Both the position numbers and the translations under genes were made by a program. Below are positions 34,331 to 46,694 of a stretch of 64,000 bases of DNA, piece by piece. The stretch is from Sarcophilus harrisii (taxonomy: Eukaryota; Chordata; Mammalia; Dasyuromorphia; Dasyuridae). Where the stretch lies: the NCBI RefSeq assembly GCF_902635505.1, contig NC_045428.1, positions 301,063,107-301,127,106 on the forward strand. The letters run 5' to 3'. Numbering within the stretch: position 1 is the first letter of the stretch; every line of letters begins with the position of its first letter. The notes under the pieces were generated by a model. That model saw only the letters and a list, made by a program, of their open reading frames with translations, was not told where the DNA came from and made no database searches.

Positions 34331-34814
34331 CATTTTAGCTTTTACATCTGTAAAATAAGAGGGTTGGACTAAATAGATATGCTTGTCAGTGAAACAGAAT
34401 GAAATGACTGTGGATTATTTTGCTTAACTATAACACACAAGTTATAAAGGAAGGCTTTTCTGAGGGCAGAAGGGAAGGAGTGAGAGAGATGCTAAAAAAT
34501 CAAAAAAAAGAAAAGAAAGAAAAATGCCCTCCAATTTTTTTTTAAATAAGATACAGGAAGAAAAAAAGTTCAGTGAGAGACACAGATAAGAAGAATAACT
34601 TTGGAATTAATATGTTGCATTTATTTTGTATATTTTTAAAAATATATACTTCATATTCCTTTTTGCATAGAGAAATGTTTCTTTGTTTATGTTTGTCAAA
34701 CTCATAATATTTACAAATATAAAAAGAAAATGTAAACCTCAAATATATAATTCTTTATTCTTTTCTTTGTCTCCCAAAGCATTAATAAATAGCTTTTAAA
34801 TTTCTTGCTCATAG

Positions 34815-35016
34815 GTCATGAGCTTCCCCTTGTACAACAGAAATGCACTGACTATCAGAATGCCAATTTTCTACGGGGCACCAACCTCAAAGTCCAATTC
34901 CTCCTCTTCACTCCTTTGGATCCTGGCTGTGGAAAGCTAGTAAGAGAAAGTAGTGACCTTCAGAATTCTGGATTTAACACTTCTCTGGAAACCAAGTTAA
35001 TTATCCATGGATTCAG
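34815..35016 (+). CDS. PLA1A: PLA1A exon 2
   Basis: Acceptor ctcatag|GTCATG and donor TTCAG|GTAAGA; 202 bp, phase 1 in and phase 2 out. The translation covers mature-protein start residues such as KCTDYQNANF and LKVQFLLFTP, and the SSDLQNSGFN and TKLIIHGFR blocks shared with human PLA1A. HGFR is the oxyanion-side strand of the pancreatic lipase fold. An N-glycosylation sequon NTS lies where human has NAT. Confidence 0.95.
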
Positions 35017-35052
35017 GTAAGAACAGAACTCTTTAAAGAATGAACATTTAGA

Positions 35053-35188
35053 GACAGCTAGGTAGTGCAGTAGATAAAGCACCAGCCCTGAGATCAGGAG
35101 GACCTGAGTTCAAATCTGGTCTCAGACACTTAGCTGTGTGACCCTGGGCAAGTCACTTAATCCCAAATTGCCTCAGGGAAAAAAATAC
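35053..35188 (+). mobile_element. Short marsupial SINE with target duplication
   Basis: gacagctaggtagtgcagta, ggacctgagttcaaatctgg and accctgggcaagtcacttaa; little decayed. An exact 9-bp repeat, acatttaga, flanks it at 35044-35052 and 35189-35197. It inserted only about 30 bp past the PLA1A exon 2 donor. Confidence 0.93.
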
Positions 35189-35479
35189 ACATTTAGACCC
35201 ACATTGTTTCTTGATAATAAGAACTAATGTGCTCAATAGTACCATGGAAGTACAATGGGAAAAAGGTAGAGAAGAGAGAGTGGATTGGCTGATTACCTAT
35301 TTAAATATTCAAGATTTTAACAGTGCTTTGCACACATACATATAGTATTACCATACTGAAAAGTTACATATAACATAACCTTTCTGGACTTCATTTTCCC
35401 CAACTATAAAGTGGGGATATTGTATAAGATAATCTCAAAAATCCCCTCCATACAATCATCTGCCAAAGTAATTTTCCAA

Positions 35480-35850
35480 AATAATTTTTTAGGTCTGACT
35501 ATAATACTATCATCACCACCTCCTTCCACTGAAAACTCAATAAAATTCAGTGGTTTCCCATTAAATAATATAAAAATATATTTATAATATAAATATAAAT
35601 TCTTTCATTTGAGTTTTAAAGCCTTTCTTAATCTACTCCCTTCCCACCATCCCAGTCTTTTTACACTTGACTTTATTTCCTTCATTCATGTTTACCTCTT
35701 AGCTTCCCTGACTTACTTTAAGGTTCAACTAAAAACCTATCTTCTGTAGATGGCCTTTTCTGACTCTGAGTTCCAATAAGTTCTCTGATTACTTATTCTG
35801 TGGATTTCATTCTCATTATCCTAGAGAGCTCAAGCAATATTTACAAACCA
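35480..35850 (+). mobile_element. L2 fragment
   Basis: tccactgaaaactcaataaa, cagtggtttcccattaaata, then ttaaggttcaactaaaaacc and ggccttttctgactc. Confidence 0.65.
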
Positions 35851-35929
35851 ACATAAGAGTATGCTGGTAAATGTCTAACAACTGATCTTTTCAAGAGAAA
35901 ATAAATGAAATCTATCTTTTAGAATTATT

Positions 35930-37930
35930 AATGGGGGAGAAGATTCTGTAGGTTGAAGTAAACTTCAAACTCTCCCAATTTCCCCCACAAAGAAAACAAA
36001 TTTATCTCAGGGTGAACGTAGACTGGTAAAAAATCAAAAAGACTTAGGACGGAAGAGGGATCCTCCCAAAATAACCCAAGAAGAGCTGAAAAAAAGACTT
36101 TGGAGTGGGAATTAACCTATCTGAAGTGCAAACAGCTCCAGGTTAGCTCTGCAGAAACATCAGATGCTAACCTTCAGCTAGCTAGGTATGTCTGGAGCCT
36201 CAGCAGGAACCACAGAGACTTTCATCTCCAGGACTGTTTGTCCAGTTGGATCTGAGTCAGGGAAGAAGGAGTGAATCTGGGCTGATTGGGAGTACCAACC
36301 CTATCTGTACTGTTGACATGACCCTGGGTGAGAAGGAACCAGCACCTTGACATGACCCTGGGTGAGAAGGAACCAGCACCCAGTGAGTGCAGAGACAGAG
36401 TGGGCAGGGATGCTGCTGGCTTCGGGTAATTGCAGGAGAGTGGAACTCTTGGTTTGGGTTTCCTGGTCAGAAAGGAGAACTGAAGACAAGGTGTTTACAT
36501 TAATACCTCTCATTTAAAAAAAAATGAATCAGCAAAGAAGAAAGAATCCTACCACTGAAACATATTATGGGAACAGGGAAGACAGGAATTCATCTTCACA
36601 GGACACTTTAGTAAAACAAAAACAAAAACAAAAACAAAAAACAAAAAAATTCTACCCCAAAGAGTAATGTGAAATGGCTCTCTAGCCAGAGGGAATTTAT
36701 AGAAGAATTCAAAAAAGAATTTAAAAATCAAAAGAGAGACATTGAGGAAAAACTAAAAAAAAAATCCAAGGAAAACAAGAAGATTATGAAAAAAGATTTA
36801 GCCAATTAGAAAAACAAGTAGAGTTTCAAAGATGAAAATAATTCTTTGAAAATTAGAATTGGGCAAGGAGAAATCAGTGAATCTATGAGAGACCAAGAAA
36901 TGACAAACCAGATTATAAAGAATGAGGAAATAGAACAGAATGTTCTATAAGAAAAAAAGAGAGATCTGGAGGACAGATCAAGAAGAGAAAACATAAGAAT
37001 AATTGGGCTGCAGAAATTTGTGACCAAAAAGAGATCCTTGACACAGCAATGTAGGAAATAATCCAAGAAAATTGTGCTTTAGTGATAGAACATGAGAGAA
37101 AAGTAGAAATTTTAAAAAAATCTGCTGATCACTACTCAATGAGATCCTTTGTGGAAAACACACAGGGATGTTATTGCCAAATTTCAAAATGCCCAGATCA
37201 AAAAGAAAATTTTGTAAGACACAAGAAAAAAACTTCAAATATAATAGAGCTACAATTTAAATTGTACAAGACTTAGCAGCAGCCACAATAAAATATTGCA
37301 GGTCCTGGAATCATATCTACTAAAAATCAAAAGAAATAGGTCTGTGGCCAAAAATATCATATCCAGAAAATTTATCTGTAATTTTGCATGAGAAAAAAAA
37401 ATGGACCTTCAACAAATTTGCAGATTTTCAAGACTTTCTATCTATCAAACCCAAACTTAACAGAAAATTTAACATATAAAAGCCAGCATATCAGGTTTAT
37501 GAAACTCAACATGGACAAACTGTTTAAACACGGCCAGATTGTTTATGGTTTTTTTTTTTACATGGGAAATGTATAGCATATGTTTAATTTTCACGTCAAC
37601 AATAGGACAGCTCAAAACACAGAATGGCAAAGTTAAGATAAAAATAGTAACTAGGTTATTCAAATGTGGTACAGAGGAAGAATAGACACAGTCATTGAGG
37701 GGGAGGAGCAGAGTTCTGAAAACCTACTCACATCTGGAATGGGTTCAATAGGCAATACTACATATATACCATGAAGGGGATATCATCCTCCAAAATCTAT
37801 GAAGAAATAAGGGGGAAAGTGATGGATAGATGGGGAAGCAAAAGGTGAGGGAAGAAGAAAGGGAGGAATCCTTGGGTGGGGAGAAATTAACAATAGCAAG
37901 GCAAATTATGGAGCAGAATTTAATTAAATA
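35930..37930 (+). mobile_element. ORF1-only L1-derived element (HAL1-like), near complete
   Basis: A 5'-UTR-like part (35930-36520) with a 34-bp tandem duplication is followed by an ORF1-type frame from ATG 36524 (MNQQRRKNPTTETYYGNRED). Next come a coiled-coil-like Lys/Glu-rich stretch, then RRENIRIIGL, and a C-terminal domain near 37256-37470 (IVQDLAAATIKYCRSWNHIY; KISYPENLSVILHEK; KWTFNKFADFQDF) paralleling human L1 ORF1p. Several frameshifts and stops, so it is dead. No ORF2 follows; about 450 bp of 3' non-coding sequence does, which is why a half-L1 is suggested. Confidence 0.7.
36313..36380 (+). repeat. 34-bp tandem duplication
   Basis: ttgacatgaccctgggtgag and aaggaaccagcacc occur twice with a 34-bp period. 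Confidence 0.95.
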
Positions 37931-38029
37931 GCCAATAGGGATAGAAATGATAGGAAAGAAAATGTTTCTCATGAATGCCTCTCATACAAATAGCTTTTTC
38001 TAGGATAAATATTAAAGAATGTTTTTCTC

Positions 38030-41000
38030 AAAAATTCCCACTTTTGTGTCCATGAAAGGATGGGGATAGTGTCTGAAGCAGTGGCATTACATACAGTGAA
38101 AGGAGCACTCAGATGATCTGGGGTGCAAACACCACAATAGGTCCTTCAGAAACATCAAAGTAGAATGGAAAACCCATTTTACAAAGAAAAGCATATCCCT
38201 TAGTTACACAGATGGTACCTGAAGTAAAGTTTTGTAGTACCTTCCTAGTTAAGTTGTCCCCAAGGATGATTATAATTATGACATTATAATGACCTATTAA
38301 GACTCAGGAAGTAATAGAGTTCAAGGAAGATCGTGTAGAAACATTATGAGTGAGTTGCCAGAATAATTTTGGAATGAATATCCTACAATTATTATGTGGG
38401 GTAAGAGATCCTTTCTGGCAAGAAAACAGGACAATCAGGTTAAAGTTATTCCTCTGGAGGGATAGCTAGTACAAATGGAATGACATCCAGGGTGGGGATG
38501 GTGATATTTGAGAATAGGGATTTTGAAAATATGCAAAAATGCATCAAGTTGAATATGTGGGCTGCCTTGAGGATGCTGAGGGCACACCCAGCAGTCCTGA
38601 ATGCCCCCATTACCCACAGGGTTCCCTAGCCTGACTAAAGACTGAGGAGTTATCTCCCCATTGGCTGGGCCCACAGAGTGATACCAAGAGAATTGGAGAG
38701 AAAATAGTAAGAGCTAAGCTCTCATCCTTGGAATGTTGTTAAAGGTACACCTGGAAAAAGTAGAAAACAGCAAGCAAGCAAGAAAGCTAATCTTAGGTTA
38801 TTTGTGTTATAAAGTGAGAAGTGAAGGCTGGGTCATTGTGGATCTGCAAAGAATTGGGCAGGCAAAGAGAAATTCCCATTAGCTTGCTTCTGTGATTAGA
38901 AGTTGGCCTGAAACCACTCAGAAGGAGAAAAGCTGTACCCCCTTTCTTTAGCAAAGAATTTGTTTCTGGGAACTATAAAAGTGTGAGTTGGGGAGCTGGG
39001 GAGTTAAAGGTAATATGCTCAGGGGCAAATAGGTAGCAGTAATCTGCTGATTCTGTAAGCCTATTTCCCTTGCATATTTAATAGGAGAATTTTTTTGCTG
39101 TCAAAAGTCCCCTTTCTTTCCATATAGCTCCATGAGTGTGCACAATATGAAAAGCATATTTGGAGCCTGTATAGATGTTCACTCTCTTTCTTTTCCCCAC
39201 TTCCAAGAAAACTGGACCCATCTGTAAATCATTCACCATCTAGATTGTCAAGAGGAATATTCCTCAAGTCAGGTCAATTGGAGTAGATAGAATCTTCTAT
39301 TGCCGCCCCAACTATTCTTAGTGTTTTCATGGGCTGTGCTGTTTGATACCTCCCTCCTACTCTGTGAAGGGAGAAAGGAGTTTACAATTCATGCTTGGAG
39401 ATGAACTGATAGGTTTAACATTATGACAATAACTCCAAATAACTTAGTTAACAATTTTAGAATTTTCCTAAATAATAGCCAAATAGTTTTCGCTACAATT
39501 TCTATTCCCTTAAGTAAGTTTCCCTTTTGTTTTAGGGAGAAAACAAGACAATTCTTAAAATTGGGATAGAACAGATTTTTAAATTGACAGTAATTATTAT
39601 CATTAGTTAACGAGATACCCTAGATTCTGATTAAATGTCCTAGATAAACTGAATTGCAATTTGGTTATTTTTCAATTCACTAAAATCATTTCTTTTGTGA
39701 GCCAGGAAAAGGGTTAAGGTGCCAGTTTTTATTGACCAGGAGCTAGAAGTCTGACTGTAGATAACTAGAGTTTTTAAAGTAGTCCCAAACTCTTCTGTTA
39801 ACATTATCAGAGCAAATAGATCCCTTTAGTGGGCTTTAATTAGAGCTCCTTTAAAATTATTTTACACACACATAGAAATCATGTATCTGTTAGTCACATT
39901 TTAAAAAAATCCATAGTTATCAAATATAAAGTAATTATATCCAATAAAGCAGTTAACATTCATATAGCACATTTTATGCTAAACATTTGCAATCATGTGG
40001 TCTTCAAAATAACTATCATTTCTCTTGACAAATCAGAAAACTGAGCAGAGATAAAATAATTTGCCATAAATTACATAACTAATGTATATCCACAATTGAG
40101 ACAGAGAAGGATGGTTTTACCAAATGCAGAGGCTGACTGGCTTTCTCACCTCACATTGCCATGCTAAGTGATGTCAAGGGTGCCTGAATTTTTCCCAGGC
40201 AGTTCCTGGACAGAATCTGCTGAAAGCTGAGGTGACTGGTGCCAGGATCTCCCTTCAATGGTAGTTTTAGGTGCCAGGGAACAGGAAATGCTGACCATTG
40301 GACCTTACCCCCACTCCCCCAAAACTGGATTGGGAAGGTGTTTGGGCAAAGTTGTGTGGAGTTCTACAGGTGAGGCAGAATTTGAGTTTTAATCTGATCT
40401 AAAATCAGAGGGGTTAGCAAACAGAGGGACTTGGGCTATGTTGATCTAGTTAGCCATCCCCACAATTGAGATACATTCAGGACCACATTGGGGAGTGGAG
40501 TAGAGAGGGCACCTTCTGGGGTACTTTTCCAAAGGAGCAGAAGAGGACTCCAAACAAAATAGGAATCAAGGAAGGGTTAGCAAAAAGTTGCTATTTACCT
40601 GGTTTGTTTTCCCCTTTTCTTCTAGAATGGGATAAATTCTTGGAATTATCTCCAATGTTTCAGGAATTTTTCTTGCAGTCTTAAAATGACTAATGGCCAA
40701 ACTATGTAATCATTGCTTTCAAAGTTTTGAGAATCTGTTTTAGATGCTATTTTAATTTTAATTAACCAACTTTTTGTGTAGCCCCCAGCTTGGCCAGAGC
40801 TGAAGTCCACAGAGAAAATTAGTTTTTTAAGAAATTTCCCCAGCATTCTAACTACAGCATACATTTTTTTTCTTGCTGGATGCATTTTAAATCTTTCTAG
40901 ATAACAAAATCTAGCTCACAGAATAAACATGACACAGACATTCTTCACAGAGCACAAACACAGACAAAATGACCAAAGAGAACTATCTCATCTTTGCCAA

Positions 41001-41270
41001 AAGACATCTTATAGAGCTTCTGCTTCTCTGGCATCCTCAGAAAAGGTGAAAAAGTGGTAAAGGTTCCCTAGGAACTTTGCTGAAAATTGCAAGAATTTCC
41101 CAGTCTGGGTGTCCCCAATCAAGGAAAACTTGCTGAGTGTGGAGTTCATGACTCAGACGAGCCTTTTTGGGGTATCCCGCTATAGGATTGTGGGGGGAAA
41201 TAAGGGGCTTACCTTAACAAGGAGGGAATCAAGACAGGGGAGGCCAGACTCTCCCCATATGGGTCACCAA
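38030..41270 (-). mobile_element. Probable ERV internal remnant, minus strand
   Basis: Runs leftward from a putative LTR/primer-binding junction at about 41.27 kb. The minus strand near 39.13-39.21 kb resembles the retroviral RNase H segment of pol. Shorter than an intact provirus and broken in many places. Class (gamma-like is a guess) and left boundary are uncertain. Confidence 0.4.
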
Positions 41271-41274
41271 TATT

Positions 41275-41530
41275 GAAGTTGGGAAAGGGGACCCCAAAAG
41301 TTTGAGATCATAGACTGATGAGATTAGTGGCAGTCAGAGAATTATTAAAATCCCCTTTTGGTCATCCCTCAGGTTCAAAGTGAAAGAATTCACTTATCCC
41401 AAAATATTAATGGCAAAAATGAAAGTTTATTGTTGAATAGAAACTAGTTTGCTAAGAGACTTGATGAGATCTAGATTTTGGGGTTCCCGGTCATCTATCT
41501 GTTGCTAGATGTATATGTCAGTATGAAATA
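41275..41530 (-). mobile_element. Probable LTR, R-U5 end, minus strand
   Basis: On the minus strand an AATAAA near 41430 is followed by about 150 bp ending in CA at 41275, then, after a few bases, TGGTGACCC, a primer-binding-site-like start. The U3 part should continue to the right, perhaps toward 42 kb; its end was not resolved. Confidence 0.45.
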
Positions 41531-42249
41531 AGGTCCTTAAAAGTTTCAAAATAATGTAAGAACAATTGAACAACTGTCTGCAATACTGATTAATGAACCT
41601 AAAACTGACACATCTTTAGTATGGTCTAGAGAAGAAGATTTTAGTGTATTCAAGTTTTCTTAGAGGGACATAACTTTTAGAATATTTAACATCAATGGAA
41701 AAGTCAATTTTATTTAAGTTTGTTACTAATGTGGGAATAACATGTTTGCTCTGTATATGTCCTGTGGCACAAACATGTTTTCTTATAAATAACTTATTTA
41801 ATATGAAAAGCTGCGGCCAATTTATATTGATTGGCCTCTCCTAAACCATCCTACAGCAGATCCTGGCAAAAGAAATCAGTGGTTTTTAAATACTCTCAGG
41901 CTGGCTTCTAATCCCAGAGCCAAGTCAGTGAAAACTCAGAAGACAAATACTCATCTAGGAAAGAAAAAAAAAAACCCACTGCAGAGAGGACATACATATG
42001 CCTCATGTAGAAATTTGGGTTAATCTATCTCAATATCCTACTTTTAACAGGTAAATGAGACCTCTTAAGGAAGTATTTTGTGAATACTTCTGTTATTCTG
42101 ATGGGATTTCCCCCTTTCTCAAAATTGCTTTTGGGATATAATATAGTCCTTATTAAAAGAGAAGATGCTTAACCAGCTATTTATAGCATCTTCAGAAAAG
42201 ATATAAGCATACCTTCCAAAAATGAGTATTCTGCTCTTTGTGTGCTTTC

Positions 42250-42285
42250 TCTGTCTCTCTCTCTCTTCCTTTCCCTCTCTTTCTC

Positions 42286-42325
<40 letters not shown>
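42250..42325. repeat. (CT)n microsatellite
   Basis: CT-rich tract with a final perfect (CT)n run. Confidence 0.95.
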
Positions 42326-42326
<1 letters not shown>

Positions 42327-42329
42327 ATT

Positions 42330-43055
42330 TGTTTTCCTCTAGGCTTTGAGCAATTTACCTTCAAATGACCAGCACTAGACAGCTATGTTGACCAGCTTCA
42401 GTGATCTGACTCAACCCACTGGATCTTCAATAACTTCAAACCCCTCTAAATGGGACTCTGTAGGATAAGCCAGCTCAATGCCCATTCTAAGCAGGAAGTG
42501 GTTTCAGAAGATGAGATCATTGCTCCATACCCCAAAGGACTTTGGACCCTATTGCTTTGGGAATGAACTGGAACTGGTTAGTGAATGTGGACCCCAAACT
42601 ACCCAGTGTCTAAGTGATTTCTCTGTAAGAAGTTCATTAATCTTGTGAAGGGAGAAGTTATAAAAGTATTAATGCTATTTTCCTACTACAGTAGTGTCTG
42701 GCACTTAGGATGAGGATATTGGGTTAAGATTTGGGTTAATATTACTGAAAAGTGATATCCCACAAACAATTCAATTTCATATTTGTCAAATTATAGAGAC
42801 TTGACTAGCTGTAGATAAGTAGTTACAATAGGTATTTGTGTCCTGATAGAGAAAGAAGATTTTATGGAATTGCATATGCGATTTGGAATAATGTGGTTTG
42901 CTACAAGGGATGGACATTTAGAAAATGCAGATTAAAGAATAAATTGGGAATAGAAGTAATAGGTATAGATCTCTTAAGAAGATTTGGAATCAAGTCAAGG
43001 ACTTAAGGCAATTTCTGGATAGAATTGGTAAAATACTCTGTAAAGAGTCTGAACA
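42330..43055. other. Unassigned intron sequence
   Basis: PLA1A intron 2, between the CT tract and the second HAL1-like copy. Possibly more ERV-related sequence, but nothing diagnostic was read. Confidence 0.3.
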
Positions 43056-43059
43056 ATAA

Positions 43060-43870
43060 GATCACAGGTCCTGAAATCATATCTACCAACAATCAAAAGA
43101 ACTAGACCTGGAGTCAAAAATATTATATCCAGCAAATTATTTATAATATTGAATGAGAAAAAATGGACATTCAATGAACTTGCAGATTTTCAGGACTTCC
43201 TATTAACCAAACTAGAACTTAATAGAAAATTTAACATATAAGAGGAAATATGAAAGATCCGTTTCTAGAAACTCAAGATGGACAAATTGTTTATGGTTTT
43301 ATTTAATATAGGAAATGTATACCATATGTTTAAGTTTGACATCAACAATAAGGTAACTCAAACGAAAGTTTGGGATAGAGTTGTTAAAAATAGTAAATCA
43401 TCTTATTCAACTGAGGTGCAGAGGAAGAATGGACACAGGCATTAGAAGGGGGAGTAGAACTTTTGTTCTGAAAACTTAGTCACATCAGGAATGGGTTAAA
43501 TAGGCAACACTACACATATATCATGAAGGGTATAGCACCTTCCAAAATCCTCAAAGAAATAAGGAGGGAGGAATGGGTGGATGAGGAAGCAATGGGTGAG
43601 GGAAGAAGACAAGGGAGGTATCCATGGGTGGTAGGAGGAGGCTAAGTAATAGCAAGACAAGTTAAGGAGCTGAATTAAAGCTAAGTGTAAGCAGGGATAG
43701 GAAAGGTGTGGGGTTGGGGAGAGAAGGAGTGGGGTGTAAGGAGATCTGTGAAGTGGGATGTAAAAAATATTAGCCAAATTTGAGGGGCTAGAAAAGGATG
43801 TGGAAACCAAATTATTAAAAGGGAAAAAAAGAGAGGGAAATTGTGAGAAATGAATGGGAATTTATTGGTT
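43060..43870 (+). mobile_element. 5'-truncated HAL1-like element
   Basis: Aligns with the 3' half of 35930-37930: it starts inside the ORF1 C-terminal domain (tcctgaaatcatatctacca; aatgagaaaaaatggacatt) and keeps the same 3' tail (caggaatgggttaaataggc; tatcatgaagggtatagcac). Confidence 0.75.
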
Positions 43871-44274
43871 TTCATAGTTATGAAAATTAAATTAAGGAAA
43901 TGAAACTTAAACTAGAAAATTGAAACCCACAAGGGTATCAAAAAATAATCAAGGATGGAAGTTAGTTATCTTTCTCCAAAAGAATGCAAGCTCCTTGAAG
44001 GCAGGGTTTAGTTGTCTAATGAAGGATAGGAATTCAGGTCATGTAACTTCTGGAACATCCAATTTATGGAGAATGAGGGAGGGACTTGTTCTTCAGGATA
44101 GGAAATAAAATTCTGCTTTTGGACTTTTGAAGTTGTGTCTACTAATTTAGGCATCCTTTCTTGCAAGAATGTAAAATAAATCTTTCCTGAATTCATTAGT
44201 GAGGCAGTGGAGTTTTTGATAAGATATTTGTTTCTTACAATATACAAAATAAATACAAAGTTTTTGGAAGGGAA

Positions 44275-44470
44275 GGAAACAAGCTTTTATTAAAGGCCCA
44301 CTATATGTCAGATACTATGTGATGCACTTTAAAATTTTCTCATTTGATCAAGGCACTTCCAACTGGGGAGATCAGGAAAAACTTCATGTAAAATGTAGCT
44401 CTTAAACTGAGTTTGGAAATGAGCTACAGAGCTCTTATAGGTGGAGTGGAGGATGGTGTGGGCAATGATT
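44275..44470 (+). repeat. Old interspersed repeat (L2/CR1-like)
   Basis: tattaaaggcccactatatg, tcagatactatgtgatgcac and cttaaactgagtttggaaat; same family as 9366. Confidence 0.45.
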
Positions 44471-44599
44471 AGTACAAAAGTGGGAGAGAGTGTGCTTTGT
44501 GTGGACAGCAAGAAAACCAATTAGACAATAGAGTGTGTGAAGAAGGATAATGTATAAGAAGGCTGGAGACCAAAAAGGGCTTACTTGCTAGATGAGTGA

Positions 44600-44822
44600 T
44601 TATTGTTTCAGTCTGATTTTTCATGACCCTATTTAGGGATTTTTTTTAGCAAAGATACTGGAAGGTCTTGCCTTTTTTTTTTCTCCAGCTCATCTTACAG
44701 ATGAGGAAAGTGAGTAGGCAAACAGGGTTAAGTGACTTGCCCAGGGTCACACTGTTCTAAGTGTTTGAGACCAAATTTTTCTCATGTCCCCTGGCTCTAC
44801 CCACTGCACTACCTAGCTAGTA
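44600..44822 (-). mobile_element. Marsupial SINE, minus
   Basis: cagtctgatttttcatgacc, gttaagtgacttgcccaggg and cactgcactacctagctagt. Confidence 0.82.
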
Positions 44823-44965
44823 CCTAGCACCTATCTAGATGGTGAGGTGGATGGAGCATGGAACCTGAAATCAAATAAGGGATAACTAAGAGAAATTTGA
44901 ATTTTTATCAGCAATAAACTACAAATTCATTTACCTGGCATTTATATTGAATTCCTCCTGAGAAA

Positions 44966-45055
44966 GGGCAGCTAGACAGCAGAGAGAATAGAGTGCTAGG
45001 CCTGGAATCAGGAAGATTCATCTTCATGAGTTCAAATCTAACCAAGTACTGCTAT
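44966..45055 (+). mobile_element. Truncated marsupial SINE, plus
   Basis: gggcagctagacagcagaga, ctaggcctggaatcaggaag and gagttcaaatctaacc. Ends about 115 bp before exon 3. Confidence 0.75.
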
Positions 45056-45171
45056 GCTTTATACTAACCTTCTATTTTTTTTTATCTGGGTTCTCTTCCT
45101 TGGTTTGGGACCTTGTAATGGGACTCAGTTTAGAAGGTATTTATTTTATTTCTTTCTGTCACCTCCTATAG

Positions 45172-45349
45172 GGTATTAGGAACAAAGCCATCTTGGATTA
45201 ATAAATTTGTCCAAACTCTTCTGCATGTGGCAGATGTGAACGTGATTGCAGTGGACTGGGTTTATGGATCCACGGGTGTTTATTACTCAGCTGTGGACAA
45301 TGTGATAAAACTTAGTCTGGAAATCTCTCAATTCATCAGAAATCTACTG
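45172..45349 (+). CDS. PLA1A: PLA1A exon 3
   Basis: Acceptor cctatag|GGTATT and donor CTACTG|GTAAGA; 178 bp, ending in phase 0. It encodes VLGTKPSWINKFVQTLL followed by ANVIAVDW-type sequence (here DVNVIAVDWVYGSTGVYYSA), nearly identical to human PLA1A. Codons continuing past 45349 are intronic read-through, not exon. Confidence 0.96.
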
Positions 45350-45559
45350 GTAAGACCCAAAAGGATTTCTTGTGTATGGAGTGAGGTGGAAGTGTATAGG
45401 GCAGGGATTGGGAGTGTTAACATTTCAGATGATGAAGCCTTCCTAGTGTTTGAAGAGTTTTTATCTCCAAGGGTATAGACTAGATGAAGAAGTCTTTGGG
45501 ATCTCTGTTGAGTTGAGACCTGTCTTGACGGGCAACTCATTCTAGATATCTCATTCCAG

Positions 45560-45668
45560 GTGCTTGGTGTATCACAGTCATCTATCCACATCATTGGGGT
45601 CAGCCTTGGAGCACATGTTGGGGGAATGGTGGGACATTTCTATAAAGGCCAGCTGGGAAGGATAACAG
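45560..45668 (+). CDS. PLA1A: PLA1A exon 4 (nucleophile Ser)
   Basis: Acceptor attccag|GTGCTT and donor ATAACAG|GTAACA; 109 bp. It encodes the lipase signature [17 protein letters not shown]. The catalytic Ser of GVSLG is residue 163 from the preferred start (human Ser166). Intron 3 upstream is only 210 bp, the shortest in the gene. Confidence 0.97.
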
Positions 45669-45721
45669 GTAACATTTTATCTTGGCTTTGGATCATTCAT
45701 TTAGGGTTTAGAAACAGTCCC

Positions 45722-45835
45722 ATTAGATTGTAACTTCCTTGAGAACAGGGATTTTTACCTTTCTTGATAACATTATTGTTTAGTACAGAACTTGACACAT
45801 AGTAGGTGTTTAATAAATGCTTCTTGCCATCTTGA
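45722..45835 (+). repeat. L2 3' end
   Basis: attgtaacttccttgagaac, acacatagtaggtgtttaat and aaatgcttcttgcc, just after exon 4. Confidence 0.75.
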
Positions 45836-46140
45836 CAAACAGTATTAATAGCCCTGAATATAGCTAAAGTAAGGAGAAGAGATTATAAAAGCATATTTTT
45901 AATTTTAAATAAGCACTTCCTTTTAAAACAATGTTATTGTGTTATATAGCAACACAAACCAGTAAGTCTTAGTAGTGGCCTGGCCTTGGAGTCTAGTGAT
46001 ATGGTGACTCAGGGCAAATTATTTGATCTCTTGGTGTTTCAGGCAACCTTCTGAGATTTTAAGTTGCAGAGATGTTGATCTATATTAGTAGAGAGACTTT
46101 TCATTGGGAGTTTCCTAAACTGAAAAAAAATTGTTTTGGT

Positions 46141-46195
46141 TAAAAAAAAAAAGAAAGAAAGAAAAGAAAAAGAAAGAAAGAAAAAGAAAAAAACA
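46141..46195. repeat. (AAAG)n microsatellite
   Basis: A-rich AAAG/GAAA tract. Confidence 0.9.
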
Positions 46196-46292
46196 ATCTA
46201 AGAACCTGCATTAGAATCAGGGCTCATGTGACCTGTGCAACCCCAAATCATTTAATTATTCAAATATTTATTAAGTGCCCACTATGCTCAAG

Positions 46293-46530
46293 GTAAGGTA
46301 GTTAGATAGCCTAGTGGATAGAGCTCTGTGCTTGAGGCGGAAAAACTCACCTTCCTAAGTCTAAATCTGGCCTTTAAATACCTAGATCAGTCACTTAACT
46401 CTGTTTACCTCAGTTTCCTTTTTTGTTAAATGAGCTGGAAAAGGAAATGGCAAACTATTGCAATATCTTTGCCAAGAAAACCTCAAATGGGATCAAGGAG
46501 AGTAATTGTCAACAACTGGCAACAACAAAA
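46293..46530 (+). mobile_element. Marsupial SINE inserted in an older repeat
   Basis: ggtagttagatagcctagtg to caacaactggcaacaacaaa. The old tattaagtgcccactatgct repeat is cut at 46292 and resumes at 46535. A 6-bp aaggta on both sides may be the target duplication. Confidence 0.83.
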
Positions 46531-46694
46531 TGTGAAAGGTATCAGCAGGAATACAAAAAATTTTTTTTAAATGATCTGGTTCTTGCCCTGAAAACACTTA
46601 CAGTCTATAATCGAGTTCCTTAAATTCTCTGGCCTCAGTTTACTTTTTAGTAAAATAATGGAATCCTTTTCACTGTAAATTTTATAATATAATA

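Noticed and set aside
38435-38674. 79-codon minus-strand ORF
   Set aside because: No independent gene features; it lies in the probable ERV remnant and is treated as part of that fossil.
45227-45478. Single-exon ORF covering PLA1A exon 3 and extending 130 bp
   Set aside because: The part after 45349 follows a clear GT donor and has no similarity to PLA1A, whose sequence resumes at 45560.
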